This document shows, piece after piece, positions 15,797-23,675 of a DNA stretch of 64,000 nt (position 1 is its first letter; every line of letters begins with the position of its first letter). Source of the DNA: Streptomyces sp. A012304 (GTDB taxonomy: Bacteria > Actinomycetota > Actinomycetes > Streptomycetales > Streptomycetaceae). A model generated the notes under the pieces. That model was not told the DNA's origin. It saw only the letters and a program-made list of their open reading frames with translations, and did no database searches. Made by a program: the position numbers and the translations under genes. Location: assembly GCF_026008495.1 (NCBI RefSeq), contig NZ_BQUN01000092.1, positions 84,581 through 148,580 on the forward strand, given 5' to 3'.

Positions 15797-18700
15797 GTGC
15801 GGCTGTCGAGGGACATCACCGGGTGGGCGTTCGTGGTGGAGAGGGACGGCCGCAGGACGGCCGGACTCGCGGTCGGAGCGGCGTCCGTCAGCCCGTTCAC
15901 CACCGGCGCCGGCGCGGGCGGCAGCCTGTTCACCCGCGCGCACGCCTGGGGCCTGCCCGTGCTGCTCTCGCTGGACGACCTCGCCCTCGGCGCCCCCGTC
16001 GACCCCCGCTGGCGCGTCACACGGGACGAGGCCGGAGTCCTCACCGTCCACGGTCCCGACGGGGAGCGGTTCGCGCACGACCTCGCGCTGGACGTACCGC
16101 CGGGCTGGCGCGAGACGGCGGACGCCTCCGGCTCCGTCCTGCTGGTCGTCTCCCACGTGCTGCCCGCCACCGACGACCCGGCCGGCGCGCTCGCCCAGGA
16201 GACCCGCCGGGGGATGGTGTGCGCCGGCCCCGTGCGCTACGGCCCGCCACGCCGCGAGGACCACGGCGAGCCCGTGGTCACCCTCCTCCTCGACCCCGTC
16301 GGCGAGCTGACGGAACTGGCGCGGTTCGTCTGCGACCGCGTCCTGTCGCTGGACGCGGCCAAGCGACGGGCCCGCGACCTGGAACGGACCCGGCAGGCCC
16401 TGGCCGAGCACCACGCGCCGGCCGGCCCGCCCACCGGGACCCTCGCCGACCTGCTGTTCCGGGACGAGTTCCTCGACCACCGAGGGCTGACCGAGTTCGC
16501 GTACGTCTACTGGTGTCTGGCCGCCGAGGTCGCCGACGCCTGCGCGAGCCCGGCCGCGTGGCGGACCGCCGCGCTGCACACCCTCGAGTCGGCGGTCCCG
16601 CTGCTGGCCGACCGGTGCGAACGCGCGGTCTTCGAGGAGGCCGACGCGGTGGCGGCGCGGCTGATCGACGAGGTGAGCGACCCCGCCGAACGGCAGGCCG
16701 CGCTGCTCGCCGCCGCACGGCTGCGGACGGCCACCCGGGGACCGGAGGACCACGCCGCCGACGACTACGCCCGCACCGGCCTGACCACCTGGTCCGCCCG
16801 CTGGACGGCGGACCTGTACCGCACGTGGTTCACCGACGAGCGGCCCCTCCAGGCCGACTCGCCCCGCCTCCTGACGGAGGCCGGCCACCTGGTGGCGCGG
16901 GCGCTGGAACTGGACGGCGGCACGCGAAGACCCCGGCTCCTGGCGTCGTTGTCGCAGATCACCGGGGACGAGCGGGGCGTGCGCCCAGGGGACTCGCGGG
17001 GCGTGCGCCAGGACCTCGCCCGCGCCGCGCTCTCCGCGTTGCTCGACGACTCGTCACACCTCGGTCAGCCGGACCTCGCCCTGTTCCTGCTCAGGGTGGT
17101 CGACGACGTTCCCCCGGAGACGGTCGGCGCACTGCTCACGGCCGTGTTCGGGACGCCCCTGGCGGACTGCGTCGCCGCCCACGGCACCACGACCACCGCG
17201 AAGGTGATCAGCCAGGGCGTCAATCTGGCCCGGGAGCGCGCCGACCGCCCACTGCTGCGGATCGTGCTCGACCGGGCGCGGCGGCTCGGCTTCCGGTGGG
17301 ACGCCGCCCACCGCAGACAGCTGATCGAGGCACGGCTGCACGTCCTGCCCGACGACCCGCTGGACTGCCCCGGCCCGGGCCAGGCGCTCGGCGTCTCGTT
17401 CCCGGAGTCCTGGACGCCCGCGCAGCGGTCGGCGGCGCTGCTGCACACCGCCGCGCACGCCCGCGACCGGCGGCAGCCGGCGCTGGGGGTCGCCCTGCTG
17501 AAGCAGGCGGGCGACCAGGGGAGCGAAGAGGCCCGGCTGCTGACGGCGGACCTGTACCACCAGGCGGCCGAGGCGGGCGAGCCGGCGGCCGGCCCGGTCC
17601 CGTTCCCATGGGGCTACTACACGTACGCGGCCCTCGCCTACGCCTCGCTCGGCTTCGAGGCCCTGGCCCGGGCGAGCCTGGTGCCGTTCGCACAGCACCT
17701 GGACGGCCTGCGCGGGGACGAACTGCGGGGTGCGCTGTACGCCGTCATCGTGGACCTGCCGAACTTCGACCCGAGCGGCGCGCCGGAACTCGGCGGCATC
17801 CTGCGCGACCTCGTGCACACGGCGGTCTGGCGGCTCACCGTGGAGAGCGGGACGCTGCCGCTGGGGCTGATGCTCGGTCTGCACCAGGCCGGCAAGGGAT
17901 CACAGCTCGGCGCGTGGTGGCGGATCGACGGCCCGCTCACGCTGCCCCCGCACCTCCAGCACGTCCTCGGCAGGCTGCGCGACCGGGAACGGCCCGCCGC
18001 CGTCGGCGGCGCGTCGCCGAACCTGCTGACCGCGCTGGACGCCGACCTCCGCCCCGGCGGGCACGACGACCCGCAGGTCGCCCGGAACCTGCGGTGGCGC
18101 GTCTCCTCACTCATCGACGAGGAGCTGCGCCGCCGCTCGACTCCGTTCGTCGACGACCGCCACCTCTGGGCGACGGCGCACGACCTGCTGGACGACCGGA
18201 CGGTGCTGCTGACCTGGTTCCTGCCCGCGGCGGTGCGCGGGGCGGCGGTGCTGCTCACGGTCACCCGGGAGGGCCGGGACCTCGTCGTGCAGCTCGGCGA
18301 GGACGAGGAGAACAGACAGGAGGACCACGACCGGCATCCGGTGGCGGACCTGGTCGAGGCGATCCGCACGGAGGTGCAGCGCGACCCGCTGTTCGCAGAC
18401 GTCACACCGGAGGGCCGCCGGCTGCTGGAGTCGGGCGAACTGCCGCTCGGCCCGGCCGAGCGGTGGGCCGAGTGGCGCGCCCGCGGCAAGGACCGTGTGC
18501 TCGCCTGGCCGCACGGCGCCCTGCACTACCTGCCGTTGCCGCTGTGCCACGTCGGCGGCCGGCCGATCGCCGACGACTGGACGGTCACCACCATCGCCGG
18601 CCTGGAGTCCCTGGCCCCCGCCGCAGGACCGGTACGCCCGCGGCGCACCGCCGTCCTGGCCTCCGCGGGCGGTGGCGTGCCCTACGGTCTCCCCGCCGAA

Positions 18701-19255
18701 CCCGCGCTGGACGAGCACGCGCGGAAGGTCGCCGAGGCCGTCGGCGCGCGGGCCGTCACCGGGGTCGCGGCCACCCGGGACCGGCTGCTGGCCGAGCTGT
18801 CGACGGCGGACGTCGTCCACCTCGCCGTCCACGGCACGTCGGACCAGGACGCTCCCTGGCTGCACTGCCTGTACCTCACCCCGGACGGCGACGACGACGG
18901 CCGGGTCTTCGCCCACGACTTCCTGGAGGCCGATCTGCGCGGCGTCCGCCTGGTGACGCTCGCCGCCTGCGAGTCGGCGCTCGGCCGGTTCGACCGCGGG
19001 GACAACGTCCGGGGCATCCCCACGGCACTGATCACCGCCGGCGCGCAGGCCGTGGTCGGCAGCCTGTGGCCCGTGCGCCCGGAGCCGGCCACGTACTTCC
19101 ACCACCACCTGCACCTGCGGATCGCCCGGGGCGCGGATCCGGAGCGCGCCTTCCGCGACGCCCAGCTCGCCACCCGCGCCGCGTATCCCCACGGCCGTGA
19201 CTGGGGAGCGTTCACCTACCTGCGCGGTAGGCAAGAGCAAGGGGGCAGCCCATGA
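15797..19255 (+). CDS. CHAT-domain (caspase-like) protease, large
   Basis: A 1152-residue cytoplasmic protein. Residues about 880-1150 form a CHAT domain (caspase HetF associated): the catalytic His is H1012 in VVHLAVHG and the catalytic Cys is C1058 in TLAACESALG, followed by GIPTALITAGAQAVVGSLW and the terminal DWGAFTYLRG. The first 870 residues are mainly helical and contain low-similarity repeats, probably a TPR-like sensor scaffold (AALLHTAAHARDRRQPALG, LLTADLYHQAAEAGE). GTG is chosen because a G-rich ribosome site lies six bases ahead. The stop overlaps the next gene's ATG (ATGA). CHAT enzymes act as regulated proteases in signalling and phage-conflict systems; the target here is unknown. 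Confidence 0.85.
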   Translation: MRLSRDITGWAFVVERDGRRTAGLAVGAASVSPFTTGAGAGGSLFTRAHAWGLPVLLSLDDLALGAPVDPRWRVTRDEAGVLTVHGPDGERFAHDLALDVPPGWRETADASGSVLLVVSHVLPATDDPAGALAQETRRGMVCAGPVRYGPPRREDHGEPVVTLLLDPVGELTELARFVCDRVLSLDAAKRRARDLERTRQALAEHHAPAGPPTGTLADLLFRDEFLDHRGLTEFAYVYWCLAAEVADACASPAAWRTAALHTLESAVPLLADRCERAVFEEADAVAARLIDEVSDPAERQAALLAAARLRTATRGPEDHAADDYARTGLTTWSARWTADLYRTWFTDERPLQADSPRLLTEAGHLVARALELDGGTRRPRLLASLSQITGDERGVRPGDSRGVRQDLARAALSALLDDSSHLGQPDLALFLLRVVDDVPPETVGALLTAVFGTPLADCVAAHGTTTTAKVISQGVNLARERADRPLLRIVLDRARRLGFRWDAAHRRQLIEARLHVLPDDPLDCPGPGQALGVSFPESWTPAQRSAALLHTAAHARDRRQPALGVALLKQAGDQGSEEARLLTADLYHQAAEAGEPAAGPVPFPWGYYTYAALAYASLGFEALARASLVPFAQHLDGLRGDELRGALYAVIVDLPNFDPSGAPELGGILRDLVHTAVWRLTVESGTLPLGLMLGLHQAGKGSQLGAWWRIDGPLTLPPHLQHVLGRLRDRERPAAVGGASPNLLTALDADLRPGGHDDPQVARNLRWRVSSLIDEELRRRSTPFVDDRHLWATAHDLLDDRTVLLTWFLPAAVRGAAVLLTVTREGRDLVVQLGEDEENRQEDHDRHPVADLVEAIRTEVQRDPLFADVTPEGRRLLESGELPLGPAERWAEWRARGKDRVLAWPHGALHYLPLPLCHVGGRPIADDWTVTTIAGLESLAPAAGPVRPRRTAVLASAGGGVPYGLPAEPALDEHARKVAEAVGARAVTGVAATRDRLLAELSTADVVHLAVHGTSDQDAPWLHCLYLTPDGDDDGRVFAHDFLEADLRGVRLVTLAACESALGRFDRGDNVRGIPTALITAGAQAVVGSLWPVRPEPATYFHHHLHLRIARGADPERAFRDAQLATRAAYPHGRDWGAFTYLRGRQEQGGSP

Positions 19256-19920
19256 CCGACATCCGGTTGCACGACGTCGACCTCGTGCCGGAGCGCACGC
19301 TCGGCGCTCCGGCGGACGACGGACCGCTGCGCGGCCGGCTCACCTTCGGCTGGGACCTGCTGCCCGCCGACCACGCGGGCGCGCCGGCGGACTGGCTGAC
19401 CTATCTCAGGTCCATACCCGACCGGGAGTTCCGGCAACTGGTGATGGTGTGCTCGTTCCGGCCCGAGACCCCCGAGGGCAAGGGCGCGTTCCGCCATGCC
19501 TCCCTGGGCGTCGCGCTGTCCACACCGGACGGCGGGGCACAGCCGATCGCGCGGCTGATCGACCCCGGCGAGCGCACCCGGCCGGTCGGCGGCCCCGGCA
19601 CGGGCCTGAACTTCACGGTCACCACGGGGGTGGTGGACGTGGGGGTGGAGCGGCCGCCGGGCGGCGGGCCGGCACGGGAGGAGTGGATCGTCCGGGGGCA
19701 CGGCGCCTCCCAGCCGAACCCGCAGTGGGAGTTCCGCCGGGTCAAGCGTTTCCCGCTGGTCGGGGACCACCCGGTGGCGGCGCTCGTGGAACTCGTGCCC
19801 GGGCGGCTGAACACGGCGGAGGTGCTGATCGCGGCGGAACTGGAGCATCGCAGCTGGGGCGTGCGCCGCTACCGGGCACGTCTTCAGCCGTCGCCGCACA
19901 CCATCGTGCTGAGCGAATGA
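19252..19920 (+). CDS. Unknown protein coupled to the CHAT protease
   Basis: A 222-residue soluble protein with no signal peptide and no family I recognise. It is beta-rich, with segments LRGRLTFGWDLLPADHAG, LVMVCSFRPETPEGKGAF and EWIVRGHGASQPNPQWEF. Translation is coupled to the CHAT gene by an ATGA overlap. As CHAT proteases usually sit next to their substrate or activator, this is a candidate substrate, inhibitor or recognition subunit. That is inference from position. Its own stop again overlaps an ATG (19917) that opens an in-frame small reading frame. Confidence 0.8.
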   Translation: MTDIRLHDVDLVPERTLGAPADDGPLRGRLTFGWDLLPADHAGAPADWLTYLRSIPDREFRQLVMVCSFRPETPEGKGAFRHASLGVALSTPDGGAQPIARLIDPGERTRPVGGPGTGLNFTVTTGVVDVGVERPPGGGPAREEWIVRGHGASQPNPQWEFRRVKRFPLVGDHPVAALVELVPGRLNTAEVLIAAELEHRSWGVRRYRARLQPSPHTIVLSE

Positions 19921-20165
19921 ATTGCCGCGCTTTCCCTCCGGGGAACGTCCCCGTTCACGCGAGCACCGAAATGCCGATCCTCCGCGACAGAGAACATGCC
20001 GGAGAAAAACCATTTGACGCGCCCGGAAACACCGAACACGCGCGGAATAACATGAACACAGGGCCGAGCGCGATGCCCCTCATGGAGGGAATGCCCCGCA
20101 CGGAGGGAGTTCCTCTCATAGAGGGAGTTCCTCTCAGCGAGAAGCACCTCGGGTACCTCTCATGA
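19917..20165 (+). CDS. Possible 82-residue repeat peptide (uncertain)
   Basis: An ATG that overlaps the stop of the upstream gene (ATGA) opens an 82-codon frame whose C terminus is made of six-residue repeats: MPLMEG, MPRTEG, VPLIEG, then VPLSEK and a tail HLGYLS. An internal ATG at 20052 would give only the last 37 residues. Codon use is poorer in G/C at third positions than in neighbours (AAA, TTT, ATA, AGA occur), so it may be imported, weakly expressed or not translated. It sits between a CHAT operon and the end of a convergent P450 gene. A repeat-containing peptide precursor is one reading; non-coding repeat DNA is the other. Confidence 0.3.
   Translation: MNCRAFPPGNVPVHASTEMPILRDREHAGEKPFDAPGNTEHARNNMNTGPSAMPLMEGMPRTEGVPLIEGVPLSEKHLGYLS
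20073..20144. repeat. Four tandem 18-base repeats
   Basis: Units at 20073-20090, 20091-20108, 20109-20126 and 20127-20144 follow the pattern RTKCCyCkCAynGAGGGA; the last unit ends in GAGAAG. The 18-base period keeps the reading frame, giving the repeated hexapeptide (M/V)P(L/R)xEG in the + frame. The units also form short GAGG/CCTC stems. Confidence 0.75.
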
Positions 20166-20234
20166 GGGGGCACCGCGCTCTCTCAGGTTTCGGTTCAGTG
20201 CCAGTACTTCATGACAATTCCTCCTCCCCCGTTG

Positions 20235-21404
20235 TCATGGCCGCAGACTGATCTCGAAGCGGTCGAGACCGCGAAGGGTCAGATTGCGGCGGTGTTCTGG
20301 TTCCGCGACCGCCCGCGCCTCGGGATACTCCGTGGCCAGGGCCGTGAGGACCGATCCGGTCAGCCGGATCGCCAGGGACGCACCCAGACAGGCGTGCGCC
20401 CCGCGCCCGAACCCCAGGTGCGGATTCGGAGCGCGGTCCAGTCGCAGCTCGGTGGGGTCGGCGAACCGCAGCGGGTCGTGGTTGGCCGCGCCGAGGAACA
20501 GCGTGACCGGGTCACCCGCTCGAACGGTGACGCCTCCGATGTCGGTCTCGGTGACGCAGACCCGGGCGTCCGCCTGCACGGGTGCGTCGAACCTGATCAG
20601 CTCGTCCACGGCGGTGCCCCGGTCCGCCGCGCGGAACGCCTCCGGCGCCCCGGGGGTGGTCAGCAGGGCCGCGACGGCGTTGCCGAGCAGCCGGGACGCC
20701 GATTCGTAGCCCGCGTGCAGCACGGCGCGCAGACTGTTGCGCAGGACGGCGGGGTCGACACCGCCGTCGTCGGCGTGTTCGGCGACGTAGGCGATGAGGC
20801 CGTCCTTGGGCGGGTCGCCGAGCCAGCCGCCGGCGTACTCGGCGAGTTCGGCCCGCGCGGCGACCGCGGGCTCGTGCTTCTCGGGCCACAGCCCGGCGTC
20901 CATGCCGTCGACGACGGTGCGGGACATCGGCACGAACCAGGCGAGGTCGGGAGCCGGAACGCCGAGGAAGGCGGTGATGAACCGCAGCGCGAGCGGTTCG
21001 GCCAGCTCCCCGACGAAGTCGAACGACGGCCGCCGCGCCACCCCGGCGAGCAGGTCCCGGAGTTCGAACTCCATCCGCTCGTGCAGCGCCTGGCGGTCCT
21101 GGGCGCGGAAGCCGTCGAGCAGCAGATGGCGGATGGCGGTGTGCTCGGGCGGGTCGAGCGTCTGCACGCTCAGCAGCGGGGCCGGTATGTCCTCGCCGGC
21201 GCGGCGCCAGTCGGACGCGAAGCGGGCGCTGTCGGTGAGGACGGCGAGGCAGTCGGCGTGGCGCGTGAACACCCACGAGCCCAGCAATTCATGCCAGAAA
21301 ACCGGGGTTTCCGCACGCAGCCGGGCATAGGCGGGATAGGGATTACGCAGGTTGGACGGATGCGCCAGGTCCAGGATCGGGTCAGCGACGGACATCTGAT
21401 CCAC
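20235..21404 (-). CDS. Cytochrome P450 (divergent partner)
   Basis: A 389-residue bacterial class P450. Visible landmarks are the I-helix AGYESAS (Glu and Ser in place of the usual acid-alcohol Thr), the K-helix ELIRF (ExxR) and the haem loop FGRGAHACLG with the cysteine ligand. The frame stays open 76 codons upstream of the GTG start, but GGGGGGAGA lies eight bases before this GTG and similarity to P450s begins right after it. It is transcribed away from a second P450 across a 206-base gap. A monooxygenase in secondary metabolism is likely. No ferredoxin is adjacent. Confidence 0.88.
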   Translation of the reverse strand: MDQMSVADPILDLAHPSNLRNPYPAYARLRAETPVFWHELLGSWVFTRHADCLAVLTDSARFASDWRRAGEDIPAPLLSVQTLDPPEHTAIRHLLLDGFRAQDRQALHERMEFELRDLLAGVARRPSFDFVGELAEPLALRFITAFLGVPAPDLAWFVPMSRTVVDGMDAGLWPEKHEPAVAARAELAEYAGGWLGDPPKDGLIAYVAEHADDGGVDPAVLRNSLRAVLHAGYESASRLLGNAVAALLTTPGAPEAFRAADRGTAVDELIRFDAPVQADARVCVTETDIGGVTVRAGDPVTLFLGAANHDPLRFADPTELRLDRAPNPHLGFGRGAHACLGASLAIRLTGSVLTALATEYPEARAVAEPEHRRNLTLRGLDRFEISLRP

Positions 21405-21434
21405 GAAAGCGTCTCCCCCCGCATCGCGAGCCAC

Positions 21435-21527
21435 ATGATTGAGGCCTTTGAATGCTTCCGAGCCGAACTGCGCGAAACGCCGATTCGCCGGTGGGCGGAG
21501 CGTCTCACCGATGCATCTCCGTACTGA
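21435..21527 (+). CDS. Candidate 30-residue peptide between divergent P450s
   Basis: A frame from ATG 21435 to TGA 21527 encodes a 30-residue peptide with an acidic/basic amphipathic N-terminal part (MIEAFECFRAELRETPIRRW) and a short C-terminal tail ERLTDASPY ending in Tyr. P450-modified ribosomal peptides such as the cittilins and biarylitides are made from small precursors next to P450 genes, with aromatic residues in the C-terminal core. No convincing ribosome-binding site precedes it, and a frame of this length can arise by chance, so I hold it lightly. Confidence 0.25.
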   Translation: MIEAFECFRAELRETPIRRWAERLTDASPY

Positions 21528-21610
21528 TCTTCGGTGACGGTACCACGCAACTCGGCCGACTGGTATGACTGTTCGACTGAGAACTTTCGTTTTCTTTCGG
21601 GGAGTCGGGG

Positions 21611-22837
21611 ATGCCGGAGCAAAGCCAGACAATCGTCCATGACATGCCGCTGAACGTCGCCCAACAGCCCAATCCGTACCCGCTCTTCGAGCGCATTCGG
21701 GAACACGGTGTCGTCCAGCGGGTACGGCTGAATCCGACCCTTGAAGTCTGGATGGTCACGGGGTACGACGAGGCCGTGTCCGCGCTCACCGACCCGCGGC
21801 TGAGCAGCAGCCCGGTGCGGGTGAACGGCCTGGCCGAGGAGATGGCCCACCAGGAGCGCACCAACGTCCTGATGGCGAGCATGCTGGTCGCCGACGGCGC
21901 CGATCACACGCGGCTTCGCAACCTCGTGTCCAGGGCGTTCACCGCGCGGCGCGTGGAGGCGCTGGCGCCCCGCGTCCAGGCGCACACCGACGCCTTCCTC
22001 GACGCGGTCGCGCCGCGCGGAACCGCCGACCTCGTGGCCGAGTTCGCCCTGCCGCTGCCCATGGCCGTGCTCAGCGAACTCATCGGCATCCCGGCCGAGG
22101 GACAGCCGGATTTCGCCAGACTGGCGGTCGGGCTCATCATGCCGCCCAACACCGCGGAGCGGCTCGCCAAGGGCGCCCGCGCGCGGGCCGAACTGACCGA
22201 GTTCTTCGAGCCGTTGATCGCCCAGCGCAAGGCCGAGCCGCGCGACGACCTGCTGAGCGCGCTGTGCGCGGCCCAGGCCGAGGAGCGGATCAGCGACCGT
22301 GAACTGACCGCCATGGCCATCCTGCTGACGCTGGCCGGGCACGAGACGACCGCGAGTCTCATCGCCAACGGCGTGCACGCCCTGCTGCGCCATCCCGACC
22401 AGTGGGCCGCGCTCCAGAACGACCCCTCGCTGCTCCCCGGCGCGATCGAGGAACTGCTGCGCTACGAGGGTCCGGTCAGCCGGGGCGTCGCCCGCTTCAC
22501 CGTCGAGGACTACGAGATCGCCGGCGTCACCGTCCCGGCCGGCGAAATGATCATCATCGGCCTCGCGGCGGCCAACCGCGACCCGGCCCGTTACGACCGG
22601 CCCGACATCCTCGACGTGGCCCGCCGCGAGGTCCCGCAGCAGCTCGCCTTCGGCCACGGCGTCCACTTCTGCCTGGGCGCCCCGCTGGCCCGCGCCGAGG
22701 CGAAGATCGCCATCGGCACGCTGCTGCGCCGCTTCCCCGACCTGGAGCTGGCCGATCCGTCCCAGGACCTGACCCGACGCGAGGGCATCCTGCGCGGGAT
22801 GGCCGAACTCCCGGTGAAGTTCACACCGCGGACCTGA
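21611..22837 (+). CDS. Cytochrome P450 (CYP107-like)
   Basis: A 408-residue P450 with a canonical I-helix LAGHETTAS, K-helix EELLR and haem loop FGHGVHFCLG. The sequence style (PNPYPLFERIREHGVV, VADGADHTRLRNLVSRAF) is that of actinomycete CYP107/CYP105-type biosynthetic hydroxylases. The ribosome site GGGGAG is eight bases before ATG. A methyltransferase gene follows after 40 bases and is probably cotranscribed. Substrate unknown. Confidence 0.92.
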   Translation: MPEQSQTIVHDMPLNVAQQPNPYPLFERIREHGVVQRVRLNPTLEVWMVTGYDEAVSALTDPRLSSSPVRVNGLAEEMAHQERTNVLMASMLVADGADHTRLRNLVSRAFTARRVEALAPRVQAHTDAFLDAVAPRGTADLVAEFALPLPMAVLSELIGIPAEGQPDFARLAVGLIMPPNTAERLAKGARARAELTEFFEPLIAQRKAEPRDDLLSALCAAQAEERISDRELTAMAILLTLAGHETTASLIANGVHALLRHPDQWAALQNDPSLLPGAIEELLRYEGPVSRGVARFTVEDYEIAGVTVPAGEMIIIGLAAANRDPARYDRPDILDVARREVPQQLAFGHGVHFCLGAPLARAEAKIAIGTLLRRFPDLELADPSQDLTRREGILRGMAELPVKFTPRT

Positions 22838-22877
22838 CCCCCGTACCCGCCGCCACGCGACGAAGAGGAAGCAACCC

Positions 22878-23675
22878 ATGGCACCGACCTCCGACACCGC
22901 GGAGTTCGACGACATCGCCCCCACGTACGACGAGTCGCGCGGGGGCACGGCCCGAGCCGCCGGTTTCGCCGACCAGCTGGCCCCGCTGCTGGACCCGGCG
23001 CTGCCGGTGCTCGACATCGGCGTCGGCACCGGCATCGTGGCCGCCGAGCTGACGGCCCGCGGCTTCGAGGTCGTCGGGGTCGACCTCTCCCCCGGCATGC
23101 TCGCCCGGGCCCGCGCCCGGCTGGGCCACCGGGTGGCGGTGGCCGACGCCGGCCGGCTGCCGATCCGGTCCGCGTCGGTGTCGCAGGCGGTGTCGACCTG
23201 GCTGCTGCACGCCGGTCCCGACCGCGCGGCCGTCTTCGCCGAGGCCGCCAGGGTGCTGCGCCCCGGCGGCCGCTATCTGGTGATCCCGGCCCGGGGCATG
23301 CGCCCCACCGACGACATCGGCCGGATCGTCAACGAACTGGAGGACCGCCTCGACCCCGCCGGCACCCGCCAGGACGGCCCCGAGTACCTGGCACCGACAG
23401 CCGCCGCCCACGGCCTCTCCTACGACGGCACCGCCGCCGAACGCCCCACGACCTTCGAGATCTCCCCCCGGGCCATGGCGGACTCCCTGGCCAGGGGCCT
23501 GTTCACCGGCGCCTGGCCGATCACCGACCAGGACGAGCGACACATCCTGACCGAAACCCGCACCCGCCTGCTGTCCCTACCCGCCCCCGACACCCCCAGG
23601 ACCCGACACATGACCGACTTCGTCATGCTCTTCACCAAGCGGCGGTGCCCACGTGAGCCGGCTCGGGTCAGGTGA
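22878..23675 (+). CDS. Class I SAM-dependent methyltransferase
   Basis: A 265-residue UbiE-like methyltransferase. Motif I VLDIGVGTG (SAM loop) is near residue 38, motif II gives VVGVDLSPGML, and motif post-II is ADAGRLPIRSASVSQAVS. GAGGAAG lies ahead of the ATG. It follows a P450 and ends convergently with another P450 gene, overlapping it by eight bases. It most likely methylates an O, N or C position made by the P450s, giving a three-gene tailoring set. No scaffold-building enzyme (PKS, NRPS, terpene synthase) is present. Confidence 0.9.
   Translation: MAPTSDTAEFDDIAPTYDESRGGTARAAGFADQLAPLLDPALPVLDIGVGTGIVAAELTARGFEVVGVDLSPGMLARARARLGHRVAVADAGRLPIRSASVSQAVSTWLLHAGPDRAAVFAEAARVLRPGGRYLVIPARGMRPTDDIGRIVNELEDRLDPAGTRQDGPEYLAPTAAAHGLSYDGTAAERPTTFEISPRAMADSLARGLFTGAWPITDQDERHILTETRTRLLSLPAPDTPRTRHMTDFVMLFTKRRCPREPARVR

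Noticed and set aside
15634..19200. A long + frame beginning before the CHAT gene
   Set aside because: Out-of-frame reading of the CHAT gene, dominated by Arg/Ala/Pro/Gly; the CHAT motifs are in the other frame.
19955..20173. Minus-strand frame through the 18-base repeats (repeated RGTPSMRGTPSV)
   Set aside because: It lies in the tail of the P450 transcript, needs a GTG without a ribosome site and uses a TTA codon; the + frame is better placed.
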